Of a stretch of DNA of 64,000 nt, positions 37,001-46,200 are shown piece after piece. The stretch comes from Notolepis coatsorum (lineage: Eukaryota; Chordata; Actinopteri; Aulopiformes; Paralepididae), in assembly GCA_963971535.1 (NCBI GenBank), contig OZ020592.1, positions 56,238,836 to 56,302,835 on the forward strand. Direction: 5' to 3'. The notes under the pieces were generated by a model that did no database searches, was not told the origin of the DNA, and saw nothing but the letters and a program-made list of their open reading frames with translations. The position numbers and the translations under genes are program-made. The stretch's first letter is position 1. Every line of letters begins with the position of its first letter.

Positions 37001-39455
37001 GTGCAATGGACCTATCTCAAACCCCGCCCTCTTCTAACTGTTGCAAACAAAGTTGGTCCGAGAGAAGCAACATTAAAATAGTCTATAAGTATAGACGGGG
37101 TACAGCAAGTGGGTTGAGGTAACGGGGAAGAAGTAACTGGGCAGAGGTAACGGAGCAGAGGTTTACGGGGCAGAAGTAACTGGGCATCCAGTAACATCCA
37201 TCCAGATCGCCACCCAGGGCACACTGATCCATGTCTTATGTGTTGTGTAGCTGGAGGTCTTCCTGGCCCAGCGGCTGAGCGAGATGGGAGAGGAGGGAGA
37301 TGTGGTAGCTATGAGCCAGTTCCAGCTCGCCCCGTCCATCATCCAGAGCCAAACCCGTGAGCGCGTCGAGGAGATGTTGTCAGAAGTGCGCCACCTTCTG
37401 GAGCGGCTGACCAACCTGAGGATGCAGCACCTCTTCATGATCCAGGCCTCTCCACGGTATTATTATATGACACGCCAGCTTATTGTCCCTGGGTAATAAA
37501 TAAATACAAATAGGCTCATAGAGCTTGGTGGTGCCTGCTCCCTCAGACTCACCATAGTCTCCGGCGAAGGTTTGTATTAACTACACTCATTCTACCATGA
37601 AATATAGCAACCCAGGATTCTCCAAGATGGTAAGGGTGTCACATAGATTTCTTTAGTGCTTGATGGATCATAGAAAAGGTGATTTTTTAAAACAAGGTTG
37701 AAACTCATAATAACCCAAGGGCACTATGTAAAACGTTGTGTGTTTGTCTAGGTATGTTGAGCGTGTGTCAGAGATGCTGAGACAGAAGTTGAAGCAGGCA
37801 GACATCCTGGTGCTGAAGCGTGCCACGCTGGCTGAGAAGAGACAAGAAGCCCTAGAGGAGCAGGCCAAGCTGGAGCCACGCGTTGACCTGGTGGCCGGAC
37901 GCACCCGCGAGCTCCAGAAACAGGTAGGGCCAGGCATCGCCACCGGTTACCTGATTTGATTCGGATCTATTTCAACTTGCATATTTTGATTGTGATTCGA
38001 TATTGATTAATTTAGGCTTGATGGCGCTGGTCATATATACCTGTTAGTCGACGTCTTTACTTTACACAGAACAGATACCAGGTCAGCTCTGGCTTGAGGT
38101 TGTGAGGTGGTGGTCAGACCTGGCTTGAGGTTGTGAGGTGGTGGTCAGACCTGTTGTAACCATCCTCCTTTTCTACGCCTTGACATCTTTGAATCGAACC
38201 TCTGCCAATAACCCAGTATAAATGCACTGTAAACATACAACATAAAACCTCTGATTACAACAGAGGTTGGAGTCAAGTGAAGTGACACTCAAAGCAATCA
38301 ATTCAAAAAGTGGAAGATCTTGAAAATAAATAAGAAGTTATATAAAACGTTTGCCAGAAAATGGTATTATTGTATCCATTCTATAAAGAGTTATTAAGAA
38401 GAAATGCTTTATCATCAGTAAATTAAGTCGGTCAAAGTCAGCTTTATTGTCGCTCCTCATAATGTGCAAGACATGCAGAGAAATGAAATTGCGTTTCCCC
38501 CTTCCCACGGTGTATATAAAAAAATATCTAATAGTAACATATAGGACACTATAAAAATAAGTAACATATGGGACACGATGTACTAATTGCTGGTCTTCGG
38601 ATTTTCAATTGAAATGAAAGCCAATGGACTCTAACTCTTAACTAATAATAGAGGATAAGGATAGGTGTGGAGTAGAGGGTACGCTCATGCACTTGCTGTG
38701 GCACTGCCCGCTTGTTAGGACATTTTGGTTGGACATTGCTGAGGACCTGTCAGTTACTCTCCAAATTGACATTAATCCTTGCCCTATAATGTGTATATTG
38801 GGTGTAAAAATGGACACTGCTCAAGCAAAGATTGTAAATAATACTGTAGCACTGGCTTTTCTAGCATGCAAACGGATTATTTTAATGAACTGGAAAGAAC
38901 GCAAACCGAACTGCTTCAGTATGGAGAACTGGCGCAAGGACTTCATGGACTTGCTATCGATGGAACAGGCTGCTCTGTCTCTTCAAGAGAGTGATCGGCC
39001 CGATGGCCTTCAAGGTCCCCTGAACTTTATTAGATCACTATCTGGAATAAGTTTGTCTACTGAACCTTTGTAACGCTCTGCAACCCCCCCCCCCCCCCCC
39101 CCTCGCCCCTTGTTGTTATTGTTATTATTATAATTTCTTGTCTTGTTTTGTCATGTATGTATTGTCTTGTTTGAGAAAAATACAAAACTTTAAATATCAA
39201 AAAAAAAAATAGAGGATAAAAAGCAACATACTGTAAAATAAATAGTCATATAAAGCATCACTCTTCCCAGAAACAAACATCTTGTTAATTTCATTTAGCC
39301 TAAAATGCAATATATTCGCTTTTTAAGTACTGTACGTTCAGTGCTGCATGGTCAGTATTTTAATCAATTCATTGTCTTGTTTTTTCCAGATTGAGGCGGA
39401 CATTTCCAAGCGATACAACAGTAGACCTGTCAACCTAATGGGAGTCAACGTGTAG
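17361..39455 (+). CDS. cdk5rap3: CDK5RAP3 (C53/LZAP), UFM1 ligase substrate adaptor, complete
   Basis: Fourteen coding exons join in one frame of 1509 nt (502 aa; the human protein is about 506): 17361-17366, 17788-17833, 18050-18181, 18402-18502, 18833-18881, 21828-22006, 30805-30941, 33845-33989, 35206-35313, 36034-36106, 36218-36306, 37251-37456, 37752-37923, 39390-39455. The start follows GACACG and gives [20 protein letters not shown], as in other vertebrates. The end is [16 protein letters not shown]. The protein joins UFL1 and DDRGK1 in the ER-bound UFM1 E3 ligase used in ribosome UFMylation and ER-phagy. Three W-G motifs in the disordered middle match the IDWG-type UFM1/ATG8-binding motifs. 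All introns have GT-AG borders; exon 8 uses a weak donor (GTCGGT). Introns 5, 6 and 7 carry most of the transposons. No frame damage was seen. Confidence 0.96.
19310..19512 (-). mobile_element. tRNA-type SINE, family S1
   Basis: The reverse-strand copy has a B-box-like GGTTCGATTCCCGG, a GAGCAAGACACTTAACCCC middle and a GCGCTTTGGATAAAAGCGC hairpin end. It is flanked by AGTTGTAA (19302-19309) and AGTTGTGA (19513-19520). The same family is at 56793 and, split, at 51415-52440. It lies in CDK5RAP3 intron 5. Confidence 0.7.
19872..20717. mobile_element. hAT MITE with GGTACCG subterminal motifs
   Basis: Ends TAGGGATGGGTACC and GGTACCCATCCCTA are exact inverses. The 8-bp target duplication is CATGTATG (19864-19871 and 20718-20725). 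Many GGTACCG and CGGTACC words crowd both ends. It is 846 bp long, non-coding, and carries an L2-like 3' end and TTAC repeats inside. Confidence 0.93.
20311..20395 (+). mobile_element. L2-like LINE 3' end nested in the hAT MITE
   Basis: The CAGCACTTTGAGCTACATG and GGTGCTTTATAAAT segments match the 3' end layout of fish L2 LINEs, followed by a TTAC tandem tail. It lies within the hAT MITE. Confidence 0.6.
20808..21733. mobile_element. piggyBac-like MITE in TTAA, copy 1
   Basis: Ends CACTTTGAGTGCCACGCC and GGCGTGGCACTCAAAGTG are perfect inverses, flanked by TTAA at 20804-20807 and 21734-21737. A second, subterminal AGTGCCA word follows about 45 bp inside the left end. It is 926 bp long and lacks a transposase. 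Internal sequence is shared, inverted, with the element at 24150-29079. Confidence 0.93.
22021..22042. repeat. CA microsatellite
   Basis: A run of about ten CA units 15 bp after the exon 6 donor of CDK5RAP3. Confidence 0.9.
22096..22312 (-). mobile_element. tRNA-type SINE, family S2, with 15-bp target duplication
   Basis: The reverse-strand head reads GGGGCGCCCGAGTGGCGCA (A box), then GGGTTCGACTCCCGG (B box), then GAATGTCTTCCCC, a CT run and an AATAAAAACC-type end. Flanking direct repeats ATGGAAGGTTTTTCT lie at 22081-22095 and 22313-22327, so the boundaries are firm. A relative is at 60714-60932. Confidence 0.92.
22399..22627. mobile_element. Foldback MITE
   Basis: The two arms are imperfect inverses: left CCTTTCTCAG, CTTCATAC and GGCTAGTTAGCCACAAA; right TTTTGTGGCTAACAGCC, GTATGAAG and CTGAGAAAGG. 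It is non-coding and lies in CDK5RAP3 intron 6. The target site is not clear. Confidence 0.6.
24321..24730 (-). mobile_element. SINE, family S3 (related to 45835-46285)
   Basis: Reverse-strand copy with an A-rich tail at 24321. The middle segment GTTGTGGACAGTGACCCC and GCGCCTG matches the clean copy at 45835-46285, and an AATTGGCATAACGACTAAC segment matches the tail fragment at 54941. The tRNA-like head is degraded. Confidence 0.72.
25240..28853 (+). mobile_element. LINE-A copy 4, longest coding copy, split by a hAT MITE
   Basis: It starts within the endonuclease C-terminus ([11 protein letters not shown], then [10 protein letters not shown], then SDNYMIF). 25230-25904 encodes this and the linker. 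A 1-2 base change in an A/C-rich stretch near 25870 shifts the frame. The RT then runs open to 27400: [53 protein letters not shown] and the FADD box (FADDSALLV). After the hAT MITE (27401-28121) the same frame resumes at 28122 ([10 protein letters not shown]) and ends with NWPP at 28431. The CATT tail at about 28834-28853 marks the same subfamily as copy 1. It is 5' truncated. Confidence 0.92.
27401..28121. mobile_element. hAT MITE with CGATATCG subterminal motifs
   Basis: Ends TAGGGCTGGGCGATAT and ATATCGCCCAGCCCTA are inverses, with the 8-bp target duplication CGACAGAG at 27393-27400 and 28122-28129. The uninterrupted sequence exists in the LINE-A copies at 16210 and 880, so the empty site is known. 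Long A and T runs lie near each end. Confidence 0.95.
29493..30637 (-). mobile_element. LINE-B copy with RT C-terminus
   Basis: The reverse-strand frame (about 30635-29977) covers the RT thumb and C-terminal part: [40 protein letters not shown] and [23 protein letters not shown]. This is a very common fish LINE of the CR1/L2/Rex1 group. A 480-bp 3' UTR follows, ending in TTGAAACTTG at 29493. It is 5' truncated upstream of the RNPRAYLEE-like segment, so the catalytic YADD box is missing. It abuts the 5' end of the L2 copy in CDK5RAP3 intron 6. Confidence 0.88.
31419..31475. repeat. Fragment of a common fish interspersed repeat
   Basis: The segment with ACATTTACATTTAGTCATT and GCTTTTATCCAAAGCGA is a widespread fish repeat end, found also as GCTTTTATCCAAAGCGC in SINE S1. 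It is too short to classify. Confidence 0.5.
32085..32625. mobile_element. Large foldback element in CDK5RAP3 intron 7
   Basis: Left arm about 32090-32290, right arm about 32445-32610, imperfect inverses over roughly 150-200 bp. Matching pairs include GTTATGCCAGCAGGCATTA with TAATGCCTGCTAGCATAAC, CACAAAGCTTAGGTAGCTA with TAGCTACCTAAGCTTTGTG, and CAGTAGCAAGTTG with CAACTTGCTACTTG. The loop holds no coding sequence. Confidence 0.75.
32868..33085. repeat. Second inverted repeat in intron 7
   Basis: GCACAAATTAATGTAAG at 32927-32943 is inverted at about 33025-33041, with TGGATACGGACCAGCTAG facing CTAGTGGTCCATATCC. Outer matches such as TGGATACCAAATTTCC and GAAATTGGTATC extend the arms. The hAT MITE at 33098 sits at its right border. 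Confidence 0.7.
33098..33692. mobile_element. hAT MITE with CAGGGGTTCCCAAA ends
   Basis: Ends CAGGGGTTCCCAAACTTT and AAAGTNNNNTTTGGGAACCACTG-like sequence are inverse. GTAGAG is shared at both flanks, so the 8-bp duplication is partly decayed. CGCGGCCCA words recur near both ends. This end type is typical of hAT Charlie-like MITEs. Confidence 0.8.
34166..34627. mobile_element. hAT MITE with CCGATATCGG subterminal motifs
   Basis: The ends are TAGGGATGCTCGATATTGG and the near-inverse CCGATAATATCGGACATCCCTA-type end. The 8-bp target duplication is GTTACAAT (34158-34165, 34628-34635). CCGATA and TATCGG words are packed at both sides. It is 462 bp long and non-coding, in CDK5RAP3 intron 8. Confidence 0.93.
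35206..36106 (+). other. cdk5rap3: CDK5RAP3 exons 9-10, UFM1/ATG8-binding motif region
   Basis: Exon 9 (35206-35313) encodes IDWGD (residues 266-270) and VDWGI (290-294). Exon 10 (36034-36106) encodes IDWGD (306-310). These match the repeated IDWG motifs of the C53 disordered region that bind UFM1 and ATG8-family proteins in other species. Both exons keep codon phase, so the three motifs are modular. The second motif has Val in place of Ile. Confidence 0.85.
35650..35940 (+). mobile_element. L2 LINE 3' end
   Basis: Remnant of the L2 protein C-terminus (Ala-Pro-Lys-Leu-Trp-Asn-Thr, then [11 protein letters not shown]) followed by the 3' UTR with GTATTGTATAAAAGGTGCTATA. An in-frame stop is seen in the coding part, so it is dead. 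It lies in CDK5RAP3 intron 9. Confidence 0.75.
38091..38152. repeat. 31-bp tandem duplication
   Basis: Two near-identical copies of a unit containing GGTTGTGAGGTGGTGGTC and AGACCTG lie in CDK5RAP3 intron 13. Confidence 0.85.
38431..38590 (-). mobile_element. LINE 3' end (CAAAGTCAGCTTTATTGTC type)
   Basis: The reverse-strand 3' UTR end, GTCAAAGTCAGCTTTATTG then TAATGTGCAAGACAT, is shared in the opposite orientation with 52355-52409. No coding part is left. Confidence 0.7.
38659..39207 (+). mobile_element. L1-type LINE, 5'-truncated, with 12-bp target duplication
   Basis: It encodes a 128-residue C-terminal piece of an L1-like ORF2: [14 protein letters not shown] (the conserved H-x3-C zinc-knuckle region), then NWKERKP and a stop at about 39071. 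A C run, a short 3' UTR and an A tail follow. AATAGAGGATAA flanks it at 38647-38658 and 39208-39219. The target duplication and A tail identify target-primed insertion. It lies in CDK5RAP3 intron 13 in sense orientation. Confidence 0.9.
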
Positions 39456-39513
39456 CGGTGAAGAGGATCTTCACCTAAGTTGTTTTTGTCATGATCAATA
39501 TCATTAACTTGCT

Positions 39514-40209
39514 TGATTGATTGATAACTTTATTAACAGATTGCAGAATGGGTACAATACAGTACAGCTCAATACACACAATTGTTAAGGGGATGCAGAC
39601 CAGAGAAAGACTTTCGTCTTGTTTACATCAGGGTCCCCCATTTTCAATTCATCAGGACATATATGACATACATGACATACAGATAGACAGTACTGCTAAA
39701 TCTATACATTTATGACATACCAGATTTGCAAATACAGTACTGTTTGTGATACAAAAAGAGTCCAGAAAAGGGAGTATATACATTTGACGTAAAAACTGTA
39801 CATTGGAGGAGGTTGGGTGGGGTTGTGTGGGGGGGGTTGGGTAGGGAGGGGTTGGGGACACTGTACAACTGTACAAGCAAAACTGTACATTGGGATATTG
39901 ACAACCATACTAGGTAAATTACTGTACATTGGAGGGGGTTGGGTTAGGACATTTACAGGGGCCAGTTTCGAATTGCAGTCTCCCGTAGGTGTTCCTTGAG
40001 AGTGGTTTTGAAAGTGGGTAGTGATTCACATTCCTTTACAGCTTTGGGTAGGGCGTTCCACATTGATGTGGAATAATTGCGAAACGTGTTTAGTCCCTTG
40101 TTTGAGCCGAATCTGGGTTTAACATGATTTGTGGAGCTCCCTCTGGTGTTGTGATCGTGGTATTCACTGACCTTTGGGAAGTATTTTGACATGTACATGG
40201 GTACCTTGG
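39514..40209 (-). mobile_element. LINE-A copy 5, antisense, in the probable CDK5RAP3 3' UTR
   Basis: The reverse-strand copy covers the last 81 codons (39953-40198, [13 protein letters not shown] to RNWPL) and the 3' UTR, with the TGATTGATTGATAAC tail at 39514. It starts 59 bp after the CDK5RAP3 stop and ends 12 bp before an AATAAA at 40221. No AATAAA precedes it, so the mature mRNA probably contains it in antisense. Confidence 0.9.
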
Positions 40210-40220
40210 GCTCCTGGAGA

Positions 40221-40226
40221 AATAAA
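40221..40226 (+). terminator. cdk5rap3: Candidate CDK5RAP3 polyadenylation signal
   Basis: The first AATAAA on the + strand after the stop codon, followed by a T-rich stretch. The cleavage site is not determined. Confidence 0.5.
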
Positions 40227-40732
40227 TGTTTTATCTAATTTTAAGTCTTTGTCTGCTCTGTTATATCAAGTTTAAGAGTTAAAATTAGGTCACATCCGTA
40301 GTAAACTGCAAAGTTCCAGGTTAATGTATTGTCCTGTTGACTTGTAAGATAGCAATGTAGATCAATTACTTTTTAGAACACACATTACAGGTTTCCAAGT
40401 TGGTCAATAATGCCCTGGAAAATTATTCCTGAGTGAGTGGAACCCTGCTGCTCTGGTAAGATATATAAATATTTGCTTCTCACCATATTATAGGTTATAT
40501 ACCTCCTGTATAAATACCTCTGTGTGTGTGTATATATATATTGAATAGACTTGTGCTAAATGTTTTTGTAAATATGTTGAATAGTAACAATGGAAAACTG
40601 AGTGACAAAGTTGACATTTAAATGGCCATTATACTAACTAATGAATAAATACTGATATACCTTGGGATAATTATAGATAATTATTTAAAATTATTGTTAT
40701 ATTTTTAAATAAATAGTTAAAAAGTAGGCATG

Positions 40733-41005
40733 TCTTATAGAAAACCAGTAAAACTGACTGAACCATCTGATGTTTTTGATGTTCCTTCTAATGTAGCTGA
40801 CTCACCAATTGGAAAAGTGTGCTTTGACCCATCTGGTTGTAAGATCCATGCTCTTTTTCAACGTAATGTTGTTTCTGTTTCACATGGAATAGCTTTTTGG
40901 AATAGTTGTGTAAGCAATCTATGCTGGAAAAAAGTTGACTGACAATTTATTTTTGGGTAAATTAATTTATTAATCTGTTACTTGGTTAGGTCTTTCTTTG
41001 TTAAA

Positions 41006-41049
<44 letters not shown>

Positions 41050-41345
41050 ATTTTTTTTAAGCTGTGCCTTCTGTGATTCCCATACTGAGACTGTTGTCCA
41101 TCTGTTCTGGAAATGTTGACATACTCAAACTGTGGCAAGATATTTGTAGATTTATCTTGGGTAAAATTTTTAGTAATTAAGCTTTTACTGGAAATGTGTT
41201 TTTTCTTCTTCTTACGGATCACACAATGTATGAAAAAGTATTTTCTAATTTCTTTGCAAAGAAATTCATTACATTTATAAATCACATTTTCAAGAAAGAA
41301 ATGGGAGCTATACATCGGCAAAGATTTATTTATGTCTAATTGTTT
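40733..41345 (+). mobile_element. Degraded L1-type LINE ORF2 remnant
   Basis: The first 60-odd codons (40730-40942) read as an L1-like ORF2 segment. After a TA microsatellite, about 41060-41130 in another frame gives a Cys-x2-Cys-x3-His/Thr-Glu-Thr-Val-Val-His-Leu-Phe-Trp-Lys-Cys pattern typical of the L1 C-terminus. Several frame breaks are present. It is an old copy, recognised with moderate confidence only. Confidence 0.45.
41009..41048. repeat. TA microsatellite
   Basis: An A run followed by about 15 TA units. Confidence 0.95.
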
Positions 41346-41379
41346 AACTTGAATTGTTATAAATTATTTGTATTATTGC

Positions 41380-42229
41380 ATTGTTAAAGGCCCATGAAAT
41401 CAAATGTTTCAAGTTTATTTTAGCACATTATTGATCGTCGTATGCCAGTGTCTGTTCAACTTCCAACCAATGACAAACAGTTGTTTCATATGTTGTCTTT
41501 CTGTCTAGGATGTATATATAATTCGAAAAAATAAAATAAAAATAAAAGACAGAAATTAGGACTACTCAACAAAAAGTAGTTTCTATACCCACTGTTAACT
41601 CTTGATAATAATACCTATTCTCATCCCAACGTGTAGAGCACTGACTGTAAGCTTGCCACTAGAATGTTCTACGCATGCGCTGTAGGAAAGCGTGTTTTGA
41701 TGTCAGGCAGTGCTGCTAGGAGGCTAGGCTAGCCAGCTAGCTAGCAATTTTGCAAGTCATGGTGGGCCATTCAATGAGAGGTTGGAGAATGACTTATTGG
41801 GCTATTCTGTGAAGCTTGTAATGAAAGAGGATTGTATTAATTGTCCCAAAGGGTAGTGGACTTGTTAGCGTGAAGACACAGTAGCAAAATCTTCATGCGT
41901 AAGTATGAAATTAAGGTTTTTCCAACTAACATTAGCTTTGCTAGCTAGCTACTTACTGGCTCTGATAGCAGTTAGCTAATGTCAGCTAACCTGCTTTAGT
42001 TGATACATGCAGTATCACATGATATATAGTTTTGTTTATAACATTAGATACATTGCACATGGCAAAGCAAATCATTGGTCATCGTGTCAAACAAGTTAAA
42101 GCATAGCTATAGCACTTGGTGTTAAAAGTTAACCTTATATAGCTAGTTAGCATTTTCCTCAATTCCAACAGCCTACCTATGCCTATTTCCTATTGGCCAA
42201 GGTTTGCCTGAATCATGTGTTGTTATCGT
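41380..42229. other. Intergenic DNA between CDK5RAP3 and NFE2L1
   Basis: No gene is recognised. CTAGCTAGC-type words recur near 41730 and 41940. A COPZ2-like gene, present between the two neighbours in human, is not seen in 40227-43222. Confidence 0.5.
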
Positions 42230-42710
42230 GTTTTAGGTCTGTGAGTGGACCGCCGACCTGTCAGTCACGTTTTCACCACTTGTTGCTAGGGAGATTGTTT
42301 GATGCTAGCTTACAGCGGAAGTAGGTGGTCGAAAAATACCGGCACCTGTCACTTTTTATATAAACAGTTTTGCAAGCAGCTGGTGTGACAAGACTGCTTC
42401 GCTTTGCTAGTTTATCTTTCGTAATATAAGTGTTTGCATATCATAACAGAGTTTGTGGTCTCGGTGAATGCTTGCTAACTAACGTTAGTAGGACAAAGAT
42501 AGGCCGTGTGCGTGCGTGTGAGAGGAGGGAGGCACCCTGCTGCTAACGTACTACGTTGTCGTTGGTTCTCAGAAAACGTTTGCTAGCTTTTGGGACTCTC
42601 CCTCATTCACCTTCAGCTGTATCCAGTAAAGATAGATGTCCTGTCTTGAGTTTGGATAATGCATTAATTCTAGCAGCTGTTAGCTCTCACTACATTTGGT
42701 AAGCAAATGC
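42230..42710 (+). promoter_or_regulatory. nfe2l1: Probable NFE2L1 promoter and non-coding first exon
   Basis: TTTTTATATAAAC at about 42353-42365 is a good TATA-like box, preceded by GC-richer sequence. A strong donor-like GGTAAGC at about 42699 could end a non-coding exon of roughly 300 bp. The coding exon is preceded by a long pyrimidine tract (about 43171-43215) and AAAG, a plausible acceptor at 43220. Transcription start and 5' splicing are inference. Confidence 0.4.
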
Positions 42711-43222
42711 AATAAGGTTCTTACATTTGCGATGCTATTATCAGTTTCTGTTCTATAATCTTGGGAGGATGCAGTGGTCTTCAGATGGCTAGCAAGTCGT
42801 TTATCTTTCATTACAACGTGCTTACCGCTTTGTATAGATTGCTATGACTTTGTGTGTGTGAGTGAAAGTATTGATTATGAATGTATGTCTTTGTTGCCCC
42901 AAGATCAATTTGTTGCAATTGACTTCACCCAATAAAATGGCTCACTTTCCTCAGGTATGGGAGGATGAGGACCTTATGAAGAAAAAAGCCTTGGAACACT
43001 AAGCAAACTGTCCCCAAGACGTGGAAATACCCTTTTGGATTGTATTCCAACTTTGATCTGACAGAATCCTGCTAAAGCCCCTCCCCGCAATCTCTCGAAA
43101 CCATTTATTTCCTCTATTCATCTCAACCTTGCAGTGTAAATAAAGAAGTGTTGCTGCACTGTAGTTTGCCCCGTTTTTTGTTTTTTATTTTTTACTTTCA
43201 CTTTTTGTTCCTTTGTAAAGAA

Positions 43223-46200
43223 ATGCTTTACCTGAAAAAGTACTTCACAGAGGGCCTGATTCAGTTCACCATCCTTCTGAGCCTCATTGGGGTGCGGGTG
43301 GACGTCGACACCTACCTGAGCAATCAGCTGCCCCCGTTGCGTGAGATCATCCTGGGCCAGAGCTCCGCCTACACCCAGACCCAGTTCCACAACCTGCGCA
43401 ACACGCTGGACGGCTATGGCATCCATCCCAAAAGTGTGGACCTGGACCATTTCTTTACCACCCGCCGGCTGCTGAACCAGGTGCGCCAACTGGATCGACT
43501 CTCCGTGCCCAGCACCGAGCTCAGTACCTGGCTGGTGCACCGTGACACGGAGACGGTGGTGTCCGCCACCAGCCAGTCCAGCCCCGGCATCACCCTGGAC
43601 AATGGGGCCGGCCTAGAGGACGCTAACGACCCTGACGCTACCCCGGCCATGAGGGGAGGTGGCGGCGCGCCTGAATCCACTTACAACCTGAACGCAGCGG
43701 ACAGCAGCCTGGGAGCGGTGGCCTCTGAGGGAGGTCAGGAACAGGGCAGCAGGGAGGCCAACGAGGACCTCTCCAAAGAGGTACTGGAAAACCAAGAGCG
43801 ATGTTAACAAGGAGGGGTCTGGCCCATGTCATCATCAACATGAATGTTAACTAATCAATGGATCAGTGGTGGTGGTGTTATAAGATATGGGTATTAACAT
43901 GGGGAGGGTATGCTAGCAGCTGAGAAATGGGTGTGGACCATAACAGTTGACTGAATAGTGGTGAAATGGTTACACTACTTGTCAGTTAGCTGGCTGATAT
44001 CCATTGCTGATTTTACACTTGGATGTCAGACTTTCCTTTTTTCTTTTTCTTTTTAAATGTAATTTAACGTAGTTACATCCATTCCATTCTGACCACAACC
44101 CTGGTCAACATGGAATGCATAGCAACCTTTGATCCCTCCTTTGGATTCTGCCACCAGGCAACAAGTTGCGTTGTTGTGCAAGCTGCATTGTCGTGTAAGA
44201 CACAAATTTCTCGGTTGTAATTCAAATAGCCCACACTTGACCCGACACCTTTGTTGGCCGGACTCGGGTGGTCGGCCCAATACGAGCCAATGTCTGTTAC
44301 TGACTGACTCCCCTTTGTTGAAACATGTGTGTGAGTCCACGCTCCATTGTTAAAACATGCATGCGTTGCCTGCAGTAAGGCATCAGACCACAGTGAAGCC
44401 ACACAAGCTCCTGAAAACAGTGTGATCTGTGTAACAGTGGACCACATGAACAACATGCCAATTTTGGTTGAGCCAAATAATACACCGGTATAGTAGGGCT
44501 GGGCGATTAACGAGTTTCAATTTCAATTACCATTTTGGCTTCCCACGATCATTAAAACAAGATACAACTATTATTGTGCAGCATGCTGTGGCGCTCTCAT
44601 TTTGTCTTGTAAATGCAGCGCACCCTTCCTTCACTGTGGTGTGCACCACCCCGACAGTAGTTTCAGCCCGTGTTGAGAGGGAGGAGGTAGCCACGCCGCT
44701 TTTCTCCAGTTAAACGTCTTTGGTAACTAGTATAAGATGGCAGAAAGGCAGCCATTGGTCAGGAACAATGGTAATAAATCATCATATGATCTTCTCAAAT
44801 CAGTGAGTAATCGTGTTTAATAATCATTATTTCAATCTCGATAATTGTGATTATGATTTTTGCCATAATCGCCCATAAAAGCCCTACAATGAGGGCGAGT
44901 CTACATTTAGATCACATGACGGCATCCATTGGCAAGGGGTTATCCCACGGTTGCATCATCCAACCAGACGTTACGTGACCTGCCAGACCTTGCTGCTAAA
45001 ATTACACACTGTCATGGATTAACATGTAGTCATCATATGACAAAAAACATTAACATAATGGGGAAATCCCCACTGTTACACCTAGCCTGAATTCTCTAGA
45101 GTACGGTATGTACCCTGGTACGCCTGTAGGATTAATTTAACCAGAAGATTTGCTGGGCTTTTGAATTACCACCCCACCTAAATGTTAAACTGGCTTTGAT
45201 TTGGAATAATTTAGTATGTGATCTTTTCTCTGTGTTTGCTTAAATGTCTCTGTTGTGCGGGATGTGTACTTCCAGGACATTGATTTGATCGACATCCTGT
45301 GGCGACAGGACATTGACCTTGGCGCGGGACGAGAGGTGTTCAACTACAGCAACCGTCAGAAGGAGAGCGAGGAAGAAAAGCCCAGCAGCCCACAGGAGAG
45401 CGAGGAGGCCACTGAGGCGCAGGAGACCTGGAGGAACGATGTGAAGCCTCAGCCGGTGGATGGAGAGACGGGAGAGAGCATACCAGAACAGGTCAGTGGT
45501 AGAGGGCGACCAATACTGATACCTTGGGAGTAAAAACTAAAAAAGAACTCTCAATATCAATATATCGGACGATATTCGCACAAAGTAATGTTTTCCCAGA
45601 TTGAGTACTCGCATGAATTACTTGAGTTGTACTTGAATAATTGTTTAGGGAAATCTATTTTTAGAACGCATCTTAAAGCGCAAGGGAGCAGCAATAATGA
45701 GATGTTGCGCGCCGCGGAGTCACACACAGACTCTACTGGTTTTATTATGTCTGGTTCCGCAGACATAACGATGCACAGCAATATACAGTACCCGATGCTT
45801 AATGCGTATTGCTAGTCAAAACAGTCTGTTACCAGGGCGGCTAGGTGGCACAGTGGGCAAGGCGCTCGCCACCAACGCAGGAGATGCTGGGTTCGAGCCC
45901 AGCTCTCGGCGTTGCTACCAGCTTGGCTGGTCGTTCATACTAATACAATTGGCAGTATTAGGGGGTGGGGATCAGACGTTGTGGACAGCGACTCCTACAG
46001 GTCGGTTGGTGCGCCTGCGCAGTAGAATCAGGAAGCGACGGGGGCGGCGTGTCCCTCCCACGCAGACCCTCGCCGCTGAGAGATCGCGCTGTGCAGGTGA
46101 AAAGATGCGACGGCTGCCTCCTCATGTACCGGAGGGGACATGTGATGCAAGGCTTCATCCACATTGCAGCCGGCCTCTGGGAGGCATGGCCTAACAACGT

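Noticed and set aside
43118-43680. Reverse frames opposite NFE2L1 exon 1
   Set aside because: Shadows of the strongly coding + strand.
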